Program-made: the position numbers and the translations under genes
Shown here: positions 1 to 11,860 of the stretch, in pieces
Position numbering within the stretch: position 1 is the first letter of the stretch
Layout: each line of letters starts with the position of its first letter
Notes under the pieces: model-generated
What the model was told of the DNA's origin: nothing
Databases searched by the model: none
Seen by the model: only the letters and a program-made list of their open reading frames with translations
Assembly: GCA_002794785.1 (NCBI GenBank)
Contig: NBBA01000017.1
Span: 310,001-374,000, forward strand
DNA from: Coniferiporia sulphurascens
Lineage: Eukaryota; Basidiomycota; Agaricomycetes; Hymenochaetales; Hymenochaetaceae
Direction of reading: 5' to 3'
DNA length: 64,000 nucleotides

Positions 1-90
1 CGTTCCTTCCATTGGTTCCGGTATAAATGCGACGATGTTGGTCCGGAGATCTCCTCCCACTCCAAAGCACCTCCACTGTGTGGCTTAAGC

Positions 91-98
91 TATAAATA
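91..98 (+). promoter_or_regulatory. TATA box of the FAD monooxygenase
   Basis: A TATAAATA sequence lies 26 bases before the predicted ATG of the monooxygenase at 125, a plausible position for a core promoter with a very short leader. Assigned from motif and position only. Confidence 0.45.
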
Positions 99-124
99 CT
101 GGACCTCGTAGCCTGGTGTATACA

Positions 125-1937
125 ATGCCTTCAGTCTCGTCCCTCGCTGGCACCGACTCCTCGGCGATCGAGGTTTTAATAATCGGATGCGGCTTTGCAG
201 GCCTTGCGTGCGCCATTGAATCTAGGCGCAGGGGCCACAAAGTCATCCTGCTAGAGAAGCGTCCCACTTTGGAGAGCCTAGGTGCGTATTTTTGACTAAT
301 TGGCGTCTACGGTTTAGTTACAATATTTGTGTCCAGGCGACGTGAGATGGCGCTCCCCCTACTTCTACTGAAGCGTAGGCTCATCGATTTTTTCTGTCAT
401 AGGTCATTTCGTTTGCCCCCAACACAGGCCGTCTATTTGAAAAATGGGGTCTCAGCGAACAGTCAGAAAATCTTATTTACCGCACTCGCTCTGGCAATTT
501 ATAAACTGACGTATGGACATATTAGATTACTGGAGATTTGCACGCAACATTCGGTCATGCACATGCATAACTACACTGGCGAGCTCCTCGCCGTGCAACC
601 TCTTCCGCAAAAGCTTTACGGTTCCAACTCGTACAACGGACGCCGCGGGGAGATCCATGAGATCTTACTAAAATACGCGAAGAAGCTTGGCGCGGACGTA
701 CGTTTTAGCCAGAACGTCGAGGCATACTGGGAGGACCCGGAAACGATGCGAGCGGGAGTCGTTGTCAACGGCGAGCGGATGGAGGCGGACGTTGTCGTAG
801 GCGCAGACGGGGCGAGGAGTCGCGCGCGGGAGCTCGTCCTTGTTGGTCACTTTTTTGCATTCGAGCCTCCCAAAAAAAATATTAATAATTATTTTTAGGG
901 ATACGAGGATAAGCCCATCCCCTCTGGATATGCCATATACAGGGCCTGGTTCAACTCGAAGGAGCAGGGCATTGACACGGATCCTCTTACAAGCATGTTT
1001 TGTAAAGAGGGTGGCGAATTCCATGCTTGGATTGGTGGGATTTGACTCTGTCTCGTGTATCTGGCTAAGTATACTTATTACCTCACTATTGTCAGGGAAA
1101 GACATCCACATGTTCGCTATGTCCTTCCGGGATGGCGAAGAAATGTGCTGGGTGCTGACACACAAGTAGGTCTATTATTGGCATAAGTAGTGTAGGTTAC
1201 CGGAGAATTTACGAGTTTTTAACAGGGACGACAATGATATTAGCGAGTCCTGGTCCTATCCAGGAAAAATCGAGGATGTGCTCTCCTATGTCGAAGGCTG
1301 GGATAAGCACGCTCGTGCTGTCATTGAAAAGGCGCCGTTCTGCGTCGATTGGAAATTGGTGCAGCGCGATCCGCTCCCGACATGGGTTAGCGAGGGCGGT
1401 CGGACAGTTATTATTGGGGATGCCGCCCACCCATTTTTGCCGTAAGTAGAGTATGCCCGCCATCGGTGACGAGATACTCAAATTATGACACTTGCTCAGT
1501 ACAAGCATCCAGGGCGCGTCTCAGGGTGTAGAGGATGGCGTCACGCTTGCAACTACTTTGGCCCTGTCCGGTAAAAGAAACGTTCCTCTGGCGACGCGGA
1601 CGTTCGAGCACATTAGGTAGGCGTCGCGTTTCACTGGGAGAGATCCTCTTTCAATGCGCCAAGATACTAATTTATATTATCCTGAAGATATGACCGCGTT
1701 TGCCGCGCGCAAGCCCAGGGCGAAAGCACCCGCAATAAACTACATAAGAACCCAGACGCTCGGGAAGAGGAGGATGTCGCATTGCCATTCCCTGAATGGT
1801 TACTTAACTTCGATGCTGAAAAGCATGTTGGAGATGTCTATGGCGAAGTTTCACAAGGCATCCTGTTGGGCGGGTATGTGTACCCGTCTGTGCAGGTAGC
1901 CCACGAAGATTCGTCTGAATGTACCAGTGAGGAGTGA
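125..1937 (+). CDS. FAD-dependent monooxygenase, salicylate-hydroxylase-like
   Basis: A flavoprotein aromatic hydroxylase expected to use NAD(P)H and O2. Nine exons can be joined in frame (125-281, 337-341, 403-461, 526-841, 899-1034, 1096-1165, 1226-1441, 1500-1616, 1688-1937), giving about 441 aa, the usual family length. Near the N-terminus is the dinucleotide fold GCGFAG followed by an acidic strand end (VILLEK). The middle has GADGARSR, the second FAD/NADPH motif, and the C-terminal part has GDAAHPFLP, which contacts FAD. Exon 2 is only 5 nt (GCGAC). It is needed to give the conserved G-D-V-I-S-F-A-P-N stretch and avoids an in-frame stop. Donors at 462 and 842 are non-consensus. The family also contains zeaxanthin-epoxidase-like and secondary-metabolite hydroxylases, so the substrate is unknown. 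The gene converges on the aldehyde dehydrogenase. Confidence 0.88.
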
Positions 1938-2426
1938 TTATTGTAAATGTATATAGTGTAGGTTTACTTGTTTGGGCGTCGGGAGCGGATCTAAAGATGT
2001 ATCTCAAACTATTAATGAATGAGGTCGTGCTTGACCGATACACTGGCACGAGCTGTTCACTGTTCTCGGAAGTAGTAGACTTTAGTGCCCGTCCGGAATC
2101 AACTCCTACTGACAGAGCATCCGGTACATCTGACGGTTTACGAATAGACGTGGGTAGCCATTTTCGTCAGAGACTTATTCCCAAAGCCTGATCTTCGTTG
2201 CGAATATTGCTCCATGTTTCCTTTGATGTACTCGTAGTAGCGGAGGAAAGGGTAAATAATTTGCATTTGTGTCGATGTCAATTTTATAAAAGGAGTCCCA
2301 GCATGTACGATACGGAGTATATAGCCGGCGGCAGGCAGGCACCGACAAAAATCATAGGAAAAGGAATAAATATCCGAGGTCCGTAGCTAATGCGTACATA
2401 CAATGCCAACGAATGGGGCATGACTT
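1938..2426. other. convergent intergenic region
   Basis: Region between the stops of the monooxygenase and the aldehyde dehydrogenase. Short open frames here show no family motif or codon signal. It probably holds the two 3' UTRs. Confidence 0.5.
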
Positions 2427-4793
2427 TCAGCCATATCGCTTTGCTTCCCCCTCCTCCGAAAACCAGTCTCCAGATACCCTGGACTCCTCGGCGCTAGCGA
2501 TATTGACCACGATCGATTTGCTTTGTGAATCTAGGAGAGAAGTTAGTCAGCAACTGCTATGCTTTCAGTTCCACCTTAAAATCGGATACTGACATGATTC
2601 GTACGCCTCTACTCCATTCTCTCTTCCCATGCCGCTTTGCTTCATACCGCCCCTTTCAAACAAACGATTCACGTTAGCAAAATCATTTAACTGACGATTT
2701 AAAAGTGGCATACCACGGAGAGCTAGGGTCATTACGGTGGTGTGTATTGACCCAGACAAGACCGGCCTCGATGTCGCTTGCAACACGATGGGCCCGAGAG
2801 AGATCGGTTGTCCATATTCCCGCCCCAAGTCCGTACTTGCAGTCATTCGCTAGCCGAACCCCCTCTTCTTCGGACTTCGAAGATGCATTATTATGCCGTC
2901 AATTAATTTGTTTAAACAGGTAAACGCCCGACGTACCGAGAATTTCTTGACGACGACGACGGGTCCGAAGACTTCCTCTTTCCAGAGCTCATCTTCTGTA
3001 TCGATGTCAGTTACGATTGTTGGCGCATAGAATGTGCCTTTCGACAAATCAAAGTTGTCCAGGGGCGAGCGCCCATCCATGCGCGTGCCGCCCAGCACAA
3101 TTGTTCCCGACGAGCGCCCGACCATACCGGAGATTCTCTGGAGATGGTGGGCCGAGATGACCGTGCCCATGCTTGTTTTCGGGTTGAGAGCTGTTACGGA
3201 AATTGGAAACGTCGAAGGTCAAATCGGAAACGGCGGGTTATAAAAACCGAGAAAATTGCGTACGGTCGCCTACACGACGAGTAATGCTCTTTGTCTTCTC
3301 GACAAAAGCAGGCATAAATGCGTCGTATATGCCTTCTTGTACGATAATGCGGGCGCCTGAGACACAAGTTTGACCGGAGGCCACAAATGCCGCGAAAGCC
3401 GTTCCATTCACCGCATTCTGGAGATCCGCGTCGTCAAAGATAACAATCGGCGCCTATGTGTTTCGGGACAGGTTTTAGATGAGCTGGTATGGGCCTGTAA
3501 GAATGTTTTACCTTTCCACCGAGTTCTGCGGTGTAATATGCAAGGTTGGAAGAGACGATGCTTCCAAGTTCTCGTCCGGTTTTCGTCCCGGCCTAAAACA
3601 TTTTAGTCAATGAACGGCGACATCGTGTCTGGACTCACAGTGATATCGACTTTCGATATGAGGGGGTTTGAGCATATCTCTTTCCCGGTCGTGTGGCCAT
3701 ATCCGGGGAGGACGGTAAGGACACCATCAGGTACTGCATTCAGCTTGCATTTAGGCATGTCCAAACAAGGCGTGTCTTGGAGACCTACATCCAACTTCAC
3801 TTGCCATTTCGGCGAATTCAAGCACCGATATTGGGGCGAGCTGATAGGAACATTAATTATCTCTTTGGATAAAAAGTGGAAAAAAGATAACCTCGGACGG
3901 TTTGACGATGACACTATTGCCAGCTGCTAATGCTGGGGCAATTTTCTTGACGGCGATGAGGAGGGGGTGATTGAACGGCTTGAGACAAGAAAACACAGTC
4001 AAGTATCTATGTAAAACTGAAGGTCAGAGGACGCACAGTAATCTGAGCGACAACACCCAGAGGTACGCGATTGACGTAGTTCAGCAGCTTTCCCTGAGTA
4101 GGTGCCACAAAATCTGACCGCGTGCGTAGCAGCGCGGCGTAATAGTCACTATAAACCACTCGAGATTAATTCGCCTCCTTTTTGGCAAAACATATAAGAA
4201 AAGCGGGAAAATGTAACCATTCTTACAGCCACTCTGGTAGACGTCCAACCTGGGCACTCATCTCGCGTATTGCGCGTCCAGTTTGTACCGACTCGATATG
4301 CACAAACCGGGGCATACGAGCCTCGAGAGCGCGTGCGAGGTGCGTAAGCTTCAAGGATCGTTCGTGCGCAGATATACGCGACCATACACCGGACTTGTAA
4401 GTCTCATGTGCCCGCAGGACGGCATAGTCGACCAGCTCCTTCGAGGCGGAGGTGACTCTGGTATTGTTAAACAATATTATATCGAGTTCTGAGTTCACAT
4501 TACTAAGTCGTGGTGGGAAACTTACGAGCAAATTTCTTCGCCGGTAGCCGGGTTAACTACGGGTATCCTGAGAGTATTATGATTTGAGAATATTATATTT
4601 ATACTCGGTGAATACTCATTGCTGGCTCACCGTTCGCCGTCAGCAGCTTCCGATTTCCGGAGTTTGCCTCCGAGATAAGGACCGTAGCGGGTTCTCTGCC
4701 AGCGACAACGCAGTTAGATGTGGCATCCAGCCCACAGCGTAAAAGGTGATGTAAACCCACAATTTGAAACGCAAGAGACTTCGTTGGTTTCAT
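2427..4793 (-). CDS. aldehyde dehydrogenase (ALDH superfamily)
   Basis: NAD(P)-dependent oxidation of an aldehyde to its acid. The start at 4793 opens a short exon that joins, over an intron with a CTAAC branch site, to RTRYGPYLGGKLRKSE and then IPVVNPATGEEIC, the usual ALDH N-terminus. Further exons show AAGNSVIVKPSE (cofactor site), ELGGK with the general-base Glu, and FVASGQTCVSGAR with the catalytic Cys. Then come the EEVFGPVVVV strand and GGMKQSGMGRENG near the end. The last intron splices ESY to SQSKSIVVNIA, and a tail of about 20 residues ends at 2427. Many short introns interrupt the gene. The subfamily resembles betaine-aldehyde or broad-substrate dehydrogenases, but the substrate cannot be read from sequence. 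It lies tail to tail with the FAD monooxygenase, which could mean a shared catabolic role (inference). Confidence 0.9.
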
Positions 4794-5506
4794 GGAAGCA
4801 CGAGAGAGTGAACTTGAATGCCTGCATAGTGCGGCTTGAGAAGCCTTCCAGTCTCCGGGCCGGCTATCTCGGCTCGGACAAGCACGCACCTCACCGCGCG
4901 GCTACGTCCGCCACAGGTTGTAACGCTCGAGTCCCAGGACCCAGACTATTTTCTCTACGACTACGGTCGTAGAAAGAAGTAGGTATGGTAATGACCTACA
5001 TAAACTATCGACAGTATTACAGGGATCGCATATCAGACCGGCACGTCAAGTTTCACAAAAAAGCAGGCAGTAAGAACGGTAAAGCGAGCGTCACGGACCA
5101 AAAGTGCTCACGATACACAAGAAAAAAAGGAGCAGCTGTCGAGAACAGAAGTGAGAAGTCGGGCCTGAGTATCTGCCACATTGGCCAATACATAGACTAA
5201 GGATGCAACGGAAAACTGGACAGCTGTTATAAAAAGGGAAGCGAACCACACGAAGTCGGTGGAAATACGTGCGGCACGAGAAAAAGTTATGCACGACACA
5301 AAATACACGCCACTATCATCCGCCAGGGAAGTCATGATAAGAGCGGGAATGCAGGGACGCGGACGGAGCGGTATATAAGGTATATATGGCCTCAAGAGGG
5401 TCTGGAATAGATGGTAGCTGAGATGAGTGACTATCGTGGGAGGGCGGAGGAAGAAAAAGAACGCACCCATATCCTGTGGAATAAGGAAGAATGTAAACCG
5501 GAGGTT
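4794..5506. other. intergenic, upstream of ALDH
   Basis: Contains the presumed ALDH promoter (minus strand) and the 3' flank of the Ser-rich protein gene. Apart from the weak small frame listed separately at 5108-5335, nothing is recognised. Confidence 0.4.
5108..5335 (-). CDS. possible small membrane protein, 75 aa
   Basis: An uninterrupted frame starts at 5335 downstream of a TATATA-rich stretch (about 5375-5390). It encodes 75 residues with a hydrophobic central span (FVWFASLFITAVQFSVASL). No family is recognised. It could be chance, or one exon of a longer gene. Listed because start, TATA-like element and hydrophobic segment coincide. Confidence 0.22.
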   Translation of the reverse strand: MTSLADDSGVYFVSCITFSRAARISTDFVWFASLFITAVQFSVASLVYVLANVADTQARLLTSVLDSCSFFSCVS

Positions 5507-6847
5507 TTAGTACGCTGAGCCAACAGAACCAGCAATATGCCGTTCGGCATAGAAGGAGCTGTGGCCTTGCTGCCCAGTCGGCACCATATATATGGATTGA
5601 TCCTCCGCGACGGCAGGCTCTCCGTAGGCCATTTCGTGAACTTCATTGCGTAAACCAGAACCCTGCATGGGGGCTTTGCGCGATTCTGTCGCCCCTCGGA
5701 AGGCTCCGTAACCCGCGTGGTTGCTTACCACCGAACTTCGGTTCATCCCCGAATCGACCGAGGGTGGCATGTCGATGCCATAGTCGATCTGAGGCTCCGC
5801 TTCGTAAGTGCCTGCGTACGACACGGCATTCGCGGACAGACTAGCGGTGTCAGGGACAAAGTGATTCCCACCACCGGCACCTCCTCCATTGCCCCCCGCA
5901 GATGAATAGTCCTTATACTCTGTGTCGAAAAGGTTAAACCCTTCTGACTCGCGGCGTCTCTTGCGCATGATGACCACGACGGCAATTATCACACCAACAA
6001 CGACGATCCCAACGATGGAGAACGTGGCGGCCACCGCACTCGTATTTGAAAGGAAACTGTTGTGCGATGCTTCGTTAGTGGACGAGATGCCTGAGATTGT
6101 TTGCACTGCATCGCCCCCACTCGCGCTGCTGGTTAATGCACCCTGTATGTTGGTAGCAACCGCCATTGTTGATGAAGTGTCGGGGTTGAGAGAAGCCACA
6201 ACGTTTAACGTTGTTGGTTGAAACGTCGAAGAAGCTGATGTAGAGATGATGCTTGACCTGGAAACGATATGAGTACTTTAACAAAGAACGTGGTACAATA
6301 AGTTGACGCACTTAGTTGTCGACTTCGACGTCGTTGAAGGTGTAACGCTTCGTAGCGACGATGACGAAGTTGTTGACGTCGTCTGCGTATGGCTTGTAGT
6401 GGAAGTACGGGAGACGGAAAAGCTGGAGGAGGTCGAAACTGTCGACGATGAAGCTGAGGAGGAAAGGGCAGTTGTAGATGAAGGAGAAGCAGACGAGGAC
6501 TTCGGCGTTGACGAGCTGGTGGGCGAGCTACTGGGAGAGCTACTGGGAGAGCTACTAGACGAGCTGCTAACGGACGCGGAGGAATGCGACGAAATTGCAC
6601 TCGACGTAGACACGGACGAAGACGAAGACGTGCTCGAGGCGCTGGAGCTTGAAGACTCAGACACGGAGCCAGTGGACGCTCGAGCAACAATTTCGCGTTT
6701 GGCAGCAAAGTGGCGAGAATGGTGCATAACGATGTCCTGGCTAGACGAGGAGCTCTGCGCGAGTATAACAAAGAACGAAAGTGCTATCAGGACGACAAGT
6801 GGAATGAATGTAATGATGCGGCCCGCATTTCCAGCTGAGCGAGGCAT
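5507..6847 (-). CDS. Ser-rich single-pass membrane protein, cell-surface sensor-like
   Basis: Two exons joined over an intron near 6300-6250. A signal-peptide-like N-terminus (hydrophobic IITFIPLVVLIALSFFVILA) is followed by about 150 residues made almost entirely of Ser with some Thr and Pro, expected to be heavily O-mannosylated. Next come a Gly/Ser/Ala linker, one transmembrane helix (FSIVGIVVVGVIIAVVVIM) with a stop-transfer RKRRR, and a cytoplasmic tail of about 140 residues rich in Gly, Ser and Tyr. This architecture matches fungal wall-stress sensors of the WSC/Mid2 type. No WSC or other Cys-rich domain is present, so Mid2-like topology is the closest description. The function is inferred from architecture only. 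Confidence 0.75.
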
Positions 6848-8872
6848 CGTTGGGGACGTGTTTAAAACGTGTTAAAGAGCGGCTGAGCAGGAGCTCGTCG
6901 TGATAGTTGCTTAGCAGGTTAGTCGAGCCCGAAAACAAGCGGTGTGGGAACTGTCCAGATCGAGCCGCGCTCACCGTTGCCAGTGGACGTTGTACTACGG
7001 GTCTACGGTAGCAACGCAGCGACCGCAACTCCGTCGAAAAGACAACTGATTATCGGCGGAAACAAACACGACAGAAAGCAGAAGAATTGAGCATGCTATG
7101 ACTTGCGGACGCTGGAAGGGAGCACTCACCATTGTAACAAGTACCATTTCCTTGTTGGTCGCGTCGACGCGCTCACCGCCCAGCACCTATTCCTCTTTCC
7201 TCTGCACTCAGACCGCGCTTGTTGCTCCGTCCTCTTGTAAACGACCTGCTCGTCCTCCCGTTAATTGGCGCAAGAGCGCTGGCCAACGTCTCTAATCCAG
7301 CCCAGAGGGCTCTGCAAACATTTTCGTCTTTCTTTCAGATGAACTGAACTGTAGTAATGTCGACAAGCGGGTCCTTTGCCTTGGCTGGAACAGACGGACA
7401 GTATCCAATGAAGCAGACACTGTATCCGTGATAAAAATGCCCGGGCCTTACTCCTGACTCTAGATTTCAAATGAGTCTTCGAAGTCTGGACTTAGATGGA
7501 CAACACTCCTTCTATGCAGTGATGGCCGTCCATCTCGCCGCCCTTTCAGTACCATCATCTTTTAGTATGCAAACACCCCACTGGAGCTGGCTCTCAATCT
7601 CGAGCATGATCAGTGATTTTGGAACGCTTCCGTTCAATCCCCAATTCCTGTCTTAGGCTGCCCGGCGCCGGTTTACGGTACTACGTCTCCCAGGCCATGC
7701 TCCTAAAGTACTGTGTCTCTTCCCACCGTACGGTAGCCGGAGCGCCGCACGTACGAAATCTGTCACAGCAGAACCAACGGAGAGCTCAAGCCCATAATAC
7801 GCTACCGCTCAGCATGGAATAAACGTGTAGCCACGACAAAAATAAACATTCGGAAGATTTCCAAGGGTCAAATCGGCCGCAAATAGCCATCTTGCAGAAT
7901 TATCGACAAAAGAAGGAGGTTACAGTACATGGATTCAAGAAGCCCGCAGAGAAAAAGGTCCCGTATGAGGTTTGGAAGTTCTGACGAGGTCCATCCGGCT
8001 CGCAATCGACGGGTAAGAATCCTTTGGCTCGGTCCCTATCTCCTTGCATTAACTACACTAAGCAGCTACAAAAAATCTTATTTATCCACCCATATCTCTG
8101 CCGGGCTGCGATGTTACTTGGTAAAAGACAAGGATTTCACCGCAGCTCCGTCCTCCTGTGTGTCACATGAGCCTGCGAGAATGCCGCGCCGAAGTCATAG
8201 GGTTTAGAGAGTGCCAAATCTGGCATTGCTTTGCTCTCTTTCCAAGCCTCAATCTGCCGTCGTATGAAAGCAAATGATATGACGGTAAGGCACAACCAGA
8301 ATACCTAAACCTCCCCTTCTAGACGCCTCCCACACGTGTGCGAAAATGCTATAATTGACATCACCGCCGGTTAGTCTCGGGGTCATCGTGATGCTGATGG
8401 CTCGCAGACCCGCTGCCGCCGCCGGAGCCTATTGAATATCCGTACAATGGACATTGGCTTTGGTAAGTGATTCTATTGGTTCGTTGGAGAAGCATATAAC
8501 TTTATTCGGAACTTTTCATCATTTCGGGTGATTGTCATGCTTACTATGTCCGCCAGTGCGCCCGTCGATCTAGAGTTCACCTCAAAATATATGCATCAAG
8601 ATCGCAACTAAATGGCCGCTTGTGTATCTAATGTCCTTGAATTGATAATGGGGAATCCGGGGTGTCCCATGTCTTCACAGAAACAAACTTTAATACTCTG
8701 GCGCAGTTATGGAGGGGAAATGTTTGTACGTTTGCTTACCGTATAGCCGGTATGCTGATTGGGTCACGAGTAGCTCCAGGTGACCATCCCAAAGGACGGG
8801 TATAACACCATATATTGGGATACCCCGCTGCACACATGCCGCATTCCCGTCTTCTTTTTATCTAGCAGCACC
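6848..8872. other. 2-kb divergent intergenic region
   Basis: Lies between the 5' ends of the Ser-rich protein gene (minus) and the MFS permease (plus), so it should carry both promoters. Short frames at 6995-7186 (minus) and 7929-8207 (plus) have no recognisable domain. No tRNA, repeat or mobile-element signature was seen. Confidence 0.45.
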
Positions 8873-11555
8873 ATGCAGAAGAATGAGGTTGAGATATCGA
8901 CTGTCGAAAGTCTGCAGGCGCCCGACGATGAGTCCTCTGCGGAGTATCGCAGAATGTCGAAGAGGGTGCTTATGAAATTCGATATCCATGTGCTTCCCCC
9001 CTTGGCTCTGGTTAGTCCCGGGCGTCATTTTGAGGATCAGCAATCGCTGATTGCCCACTATGTCCGTCCACAGTTATGGTTGGCGAATTTCATCGACAGG
9101 ACTAATGTGGGCAATGCGAAGTACGGTATTCCGGTTCATCAACCCGATCTCCTGCCCTTACTGTTATCACCAGGATTGCCGGACTACAAACGGACATCGG
9201 CCTGCATGGAAACCAGTTCAACACGGCTCTCGCAGGTTCGTCAAGAATTGCAGTTGAGGGACCTCGTCTAACGTGTGATCTTTAGTATTCTATGTATCGT
9301 CAGTTTTTTGAATGACATCTATATGCCATTTAATGACCATCCACAAAGCTATATATTATCAGAACTACGTAAGGCTCCTATTGATTGTCAAGTGTATCAG
9401 CGGTTACTAACTCGGCGCGCAGCTTCGAACTGGATCCTGAAGAAGATGAAACCTAGCCGCTGGCTTCCATTCATAGTCGCAGCATGGGGCGTAGTAACAA
9501 CTCTCAGTGGACTAGTAGAAAGCTTCGGTGGGCTGGTAGCCATCCGGTTCATGCTCGGGTTGTGCGAGGGAGGCCTTCTTCCTGGCATCGTGAGTCTAGA
9601 TATTACTCGCTACTTAAGGGGGTATCTTATTATTATCGCAGATTCTGTACTTGAGTACCATATACAAGAGGCATGAATTGCAATTGAGGTGTGCACACAG
9701 TCACTTGTCTATCTGTCAGCACTTAGCGATGATATTAGAGTGGGTGTTTTCTATGCGTCGGGTAATGATCTCAGCCTCTCTTCGAAGATATTTTTGCTAA
9801 CCATTGGATATTTTAGCATCATTGTCCGGGGCCTTTGGAGGTAGGGGTCTTTTAAGCAACATAGAATCAACATACTGACGGATCATCTTGGCAGGTCTGC
9901 TCGCGACCGCCATACTTAAGATGGATGGAGTGGGGGGCCTCGCAGGCTGGCGATGGATCTTCATACTCGAAGGGATTGCGAGTATAATGTGCGGTGTTAT
10001 AGCAACGATATTCCTCCCGGCTGACATATCGTCGGCTAAATTCCTGACTGACGAGGAGAGAGCATTTGCCTGTCAGTTATTTCTCTACACGCCAACCTCA
10101 CTACATGCCCTTACTTGCATTATAACTGAACAGTACGTCGTTTCCGAAGTGGAAATGCAGCTGCCACGCAAGTCCCTCTGTCAGAGGCTGCACAGGGAAT
10201 TCGGCAGGAGAAGGGCGAAAGCCAACATGTCCAGACGTCGAAACTGAGGCGTCCAAGCCAAGAGACAGTCACCCAAGAAGAAGAGCAATTTGAATGGAGA
10301 GAGGTGGTCCGAGGTAAGCCGAACGGAATGTTACATTAGTTGCATAATAGCTGACAATTAGCTCGCAGGATGTCTAGACGTTCAGGTCTGGTTGACTGGC
10401 TTCTCGTACTTGGGCCTTATTGTCAGCTTATACTCCTATTCTCTCTTTTTGTACGTCTCTCTTCAAACAATGCTGGTATATCAAACTGAAAATGTTTAAT
10501 CTCTCCAACCAGGCCGACAATCATTACTGGGTTGGGATTTTCTGGTGGGGCTGCGCAACTACACACGGTTCCGCCTTATGTTCCCGCTGTCGTTCTCACG
10601 GGTACTACCAACCTTATTTGGGCCTTTTTTCTTCTTGCATAAACTAATCTACCGAAAATAGTGGTGGTAGCCTTCCTCGCCGACAGACTCAAATGGCGTG
10701 GACCCTTCATCCTGATTTGCATGCCCATGGCCATAGCCGGTACTTCTCGCCTTGTTTTCCTCTTCATCTGTTCCGCTCATGCATACTACCTGAAGGCTAC
10801 ATTCTCGCAATCAAGGCTGAAACGAATACCGCTCGCTATGTAGCTGTCTTCTTGATGGCTGCAGGAGTGTAAGTCCGGACTATTGTAACGTCATTGCTGT
10901 TTTTGTGGTGTTCAGTTACTCTTCCTTCCTTCAGGTATCCTTCTGGGCCTTGTATCTTGTCGATCCTTCCCAATAACTCTAGTGGACACTACAAGAAGGC
11001 GACCACCACGTGAGCACTCACTATCATTCTTCTATCATTCTTCTAAACCTCGCCATATTAGTGCACTGCAGTTAATGATTGCAAATACTGGGTAATTATC
11101 GATCCTAGCGAGTAACAAACCGTACCATACACTCATCAACGACTTCATTACATAGAGGATTTATCGCCACATTCGCTTACACGGCGGGTAAGATCATTGC
11201 ACCCGTCTCCCTCCCACAGGCCTGCTGACACGTTCGTCTGTCCGTCCGTCCGTTCTCCCGTGCTTCTGCAGATCAGGCGCCCCAGTATATTCGCGGACAC
11301 ACCATCTCGCTCGCGTTTGTATGCCTATCGTGGGTCCTCATCGCGGCTAATGTGTATGTCCTATATCTTTGTTTTGGTCTTGGCACGAGGGTTTATCAGA
11401 TTACTTCGAACAGACTGTATTGCCTATGGGAGAACAAAGCTCGCGCCGAGGGGAGGCGCCAAGGAAATATCGAGAAGTACCAAGAACTCTGGGATTCTGG
11501 GAAGACGAGAGCGCCGATCGGTGACAGAAGTCCGGACTTCCGCTACACGTTGTAG
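8873..11555 (+). CDS. MFS transporter, allantoate/nicotinate permease family
   Basis: Plasma-membrane anion:cation symporter (ACS family, Dal5/Tna1-like). About a dozen exons join in frame from ATG 8873 to TAG 11553-11555. The order is a cytosolic N-terminus, FDIHVLPPLALLWLANFIDR and TNVGNAK (family start of TM1), then GLQTDIGLHGNQFNTAL and FYVSYILSELPSNWILKKMKPSRW. These are followed by RFMLGLCEGGLLPGI and GWRWIFILEG, the classic middle of the family, and a second half with several membrane spans. The C-terminus is a hydrophilic tail. The central loop carries a Gln/Glu/Ser-rich insert. Family substrates are carboxylate vitamins and allantoin derivatives; the substrate here cannot be assigned. 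Confidence 0.9.
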
Positions 11556-11860
11556 AAATACGGGATCGAAAGTCGATTAGGGAAGAAGTCATCAGTACAA
11601 TTGTATTTTCTTTTGCGTGTAGGTCGTATCTTTCGTATAGTTCGTAAGGTATAGATACATGAGCTATGCGTATGTTCATACAGTGCATGAGTATCAACGT
11701 GTGAATCAGAAGGGGGCGGGAAATAAATGACACAACAAGGATATCGAAAGAACCAAGATTGAGCTGTGTACTTGCACCATAGGATTAGAGCCCACCGGCT
11801 TATACGTAGAACCTTGCAAAACCATTAGCCCCTCAAAGCCAAATAAATTCAAAACGAAGC
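11556..11860. other. convergent intergenic region
   Basis: 3' flanks of the MFS permease (plus) and the IQGAP gene (minus). Nothing else is recognised. Confidence 0.5.

Noticed and set aside
6303..6875. 190-aa plus-strand frame rich in Glu, Asp and Val
   Set aside because: It is the antisense of the Ser-repeat coding exon; reverse complements of Ser codons give this composition.
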